Below, piece by piece: positions 62,988 through 64,000 of a stretch of DNA of 64,000 bases. The stretch lies in assembly GCA_963790525.1 (NCBI GenBank), contig CAWBOV010000003.1, positions 744,001 through 808,000 of the forward strand, given 5' to 3'. The notes beneath the pieces are model-generated. The model did no database searches. It was not told the DNA's origin and worked only from the letters and a program-made list of their open reading frames with translations. Source of the DNA: CAWBOV01 sp963790525. Its GTDB lineage: Bacteria > Actinomycetota > Actinomycetes > Mycobacteriales > Jatrophihabitantaceae. The position numbers and the translations under genes were made by a program. Position 1 is the stretch's first letter, and every line of letters begins with the position of its first letter.

Positions 62988-63545
62988 TCAGGAATACAGG
63001 CCGCTGACGCGCTCGCGGAGACCGGAGGCCATCCCGGCAATGGTGAGGGCGTCGACCAGCTCGCCGACGGAAGCGATGAGCCATCTGTGCCGGATCGGAC
63101 CGAGCCGAAGGCGGAGGTGCACTCGCGTCCGGATCGTGGATTCGCGCTCGCCGAGCGGTGTGAGCGTGAGTGACCAACTGACGTGCATCCGTCCTCGCTG
63201 GGAGGCGTACACCAGCGCTCTGGGTGGGTCGATGTGCGCGACGGTGAACGTTTCGCGCCGCCCCCCGTAGTCGGGGATGACGTCTCCGACGGCGAGGCCC
63301 TGCCAGCGCGGCTCGATCGCGCGGAGGGCGCGGCGCCGGCGGGGCAGGAGCCGCTCGACGGAACGCGGTAGGTACCACCCCGCACGTTGCTTGCCGAGTT
63401 GGACCAGCCACGGCCACAGCTGTTCAGGGGGCGCGCCGAGGGTGAAGGCACGATCCATCACCGCGTCGGGCGTCTGGACGATGTCATCGCCGACGCGGTC
63501 GGCGGCGACTTCTGCGGTCGTGGGTTCGACGGATGTGAACCTCAT
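62988..63545 (-). CDS. SRPBCC/START-like domain protein
   Basis: 185 residues. The segments PPEQLWPWLVQLGKQRAGWY, LAVGDVIPDYGGRRETFTVA and HVSWSLTLTPLGERESTIRT are typical of a group of polyketide-cyclase-like or START-like proteins often annotated as SRPBCC. Start ATG 63545 overlaps the upstream MMPL stop (ATGA). Binding of a hydrophobic ligand is the usual role of the fold; nothing here defines it. It has no signal peptide. Confidence 0.7.
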   Translation of the reverse strand: MRFTSVEPTTAEVAADRVGDDIVQTPDAVMDRAFTLGAPPEQLWPWLVQLGKQRAGWYLPRSVERLLPRRRRALRAIEPRWQGLAVGDVIPDYGGRRETFTVAHIDPPRALVYASQRGRMHVSWSLTLTPLGERESTIRTRVHLRLRLGPIRHRWLIASVGELVDALTIAGMASGLRERVSGLYS

Positions 63546-64000
63546 GGCCGCACCACCGCGTCCGTCCTCGTGAGCGGCGATTCCTGCTCGTCCTCCGGAC
63601 CGTCGCCTCGCCGTCCTGGCAGCCACCAGTTGGCGTCGCCGAGGGCGGCGACGAGCGCGGGCGCGAGGATGCCCCGCACGATGGTCGCGTCGATGATGAT
63701 GCCCAGTGCGAGTGCGGTCGCCAGGATCTTGACGTCGGTGTCGGGCACGCGCGACAGGGCGATGAAGGCCAGGAACAGGATCAGCGCCGCTGAGGTGACG
63801 AGCCGTCCGGTACGGGCGACGCCATGGCGGGTCGCCTCGTCCGTGCTGTGGCCGTGGTCGTGTTCCTCCCGGATGCGCGACAGCAGGAAGACCTCGTAGT
63901 CCATGGAGAGTCCGAACAGGAAGGCGAAGACGGCTATCGGCACCCAGACGGTGATGGACCCTGATGCGGTCTGACCGAAGAGTTGCCTTGCGCCGAAGCC
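63542..64000 (-). CDS. MMPL family transporter, C-terminal end (5' part outside window)
   Basis: The last about 152 residues of an RND/MMPL exporter running off the window's end. WVPIAVFAFLFGLSMDYEVF and LLSRIREEHDHGHSTDEATR carry the proton-relay Asp-Tyr pair, followed by three helices and an acidic tail (GRRGDGPEDEQESPL). The frame is open through base 64000. It is coupled to the SRPBCC gene by an ATGA overlap and is not the same gene as the MMPL at 54538. Confidence 0.85.
   Translation of the reverse strand, partial: GFGARQLFGQTASGSITVWVPIAVFAFLFGLSMDYEVFLLSRIREEHDHGHSTDEATRHGVARTGRLVTSAALILFLAFIALSRVPDTDVKILATALALGIIIDATIVRGILAPALVAALGDANWWLPGRRGDGPEDEQESPLTRTDAVVRP

Overview
The window is very GC-rich and its genes are almost all of actinobacterial type. 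It carries the arabinan-precursor genes dprE1, dprE2 and ubiA plus an aftD-like arabinofuranosyltransferase. That places it among actinobacteria with an arabinogalactan wall (Mycobacteriales or Pseudonocardiales); a Pseudonocardia-like genus is my best guess, but genus cannot be settled from the sequence alone. About 20 apparent single-base frame breaks interrupt otherwise well conserved genes, so sequencing or assembly indels are likely and 'broken' genes should be read with that in mind.

Layout. 1-2346: ATPases of a branched-chain amino-acid type ABC transporter (livG partial, livF) and a GNAT acetyltransferase. 2413-5127: polA. 5194-7764: a DoxX-like protein and a NarL-type two-component system. 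7804-12217: an aldonolactone oxidase and MFS exporter divergent from a TetR gene and a PLP alanine-racemase-like gene, with an operator-like palindrome between. 12317-13856: a secreted lipoprotein hydrolase. 13959-18165: a translationally coupled operon ubiA-dprE1-dprE2-flippase for decaprenyl-phosphoryl-arabinose. 18204-31375: an envelope-glycan locus with three large membrane proteins including aftD, a GT4 glycosyltransferase, an acyltransferase, two methyltransferases, a DUF3068 protein and a 42-residue DUF2613-like peptide. 31419-35795: a zinc metallopeptidase, a small zinc finger, rpsA with promoter and terminator, a lipoprotein and coaE.

35891-36224 holds tRNA-Gly, tRNA-Cys and tRNA-Val. 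The last 43 nt of tRNA-Val plus its flank recur exactly at 45102-45144, so the 8.9 kb between them look like an integrated island. Its cargo is catabolic: an FAD dehydrogenase, nitronate monooxygenase-like protein, acyl-CoA dehydrogenase, aldo/keto reductase, enoyl-CoA hydratase, Rieske oxygenase and a TetR regulator. No integrase is visible.

45621-52644 is accessory: an SDR/AraC pair, a damaged XRE-nucleotidyltransferase toxin-antitoxin-like module, a nuclease-like protein, a spermidine-synthase-like protein, a VOC/MarR pair with twin operators, and an orphan ABC permease. 52843-58504 holds an MMPL-kinase-regulator operon and an ECF sigma/anti-sigma operon. 58591-64000 holds an FMN reductase, a Rieske-TPP-enzyme fusion, an iron-sulfur photolyase, an SRPBCC-like protein and the end of another MMPL transporter.
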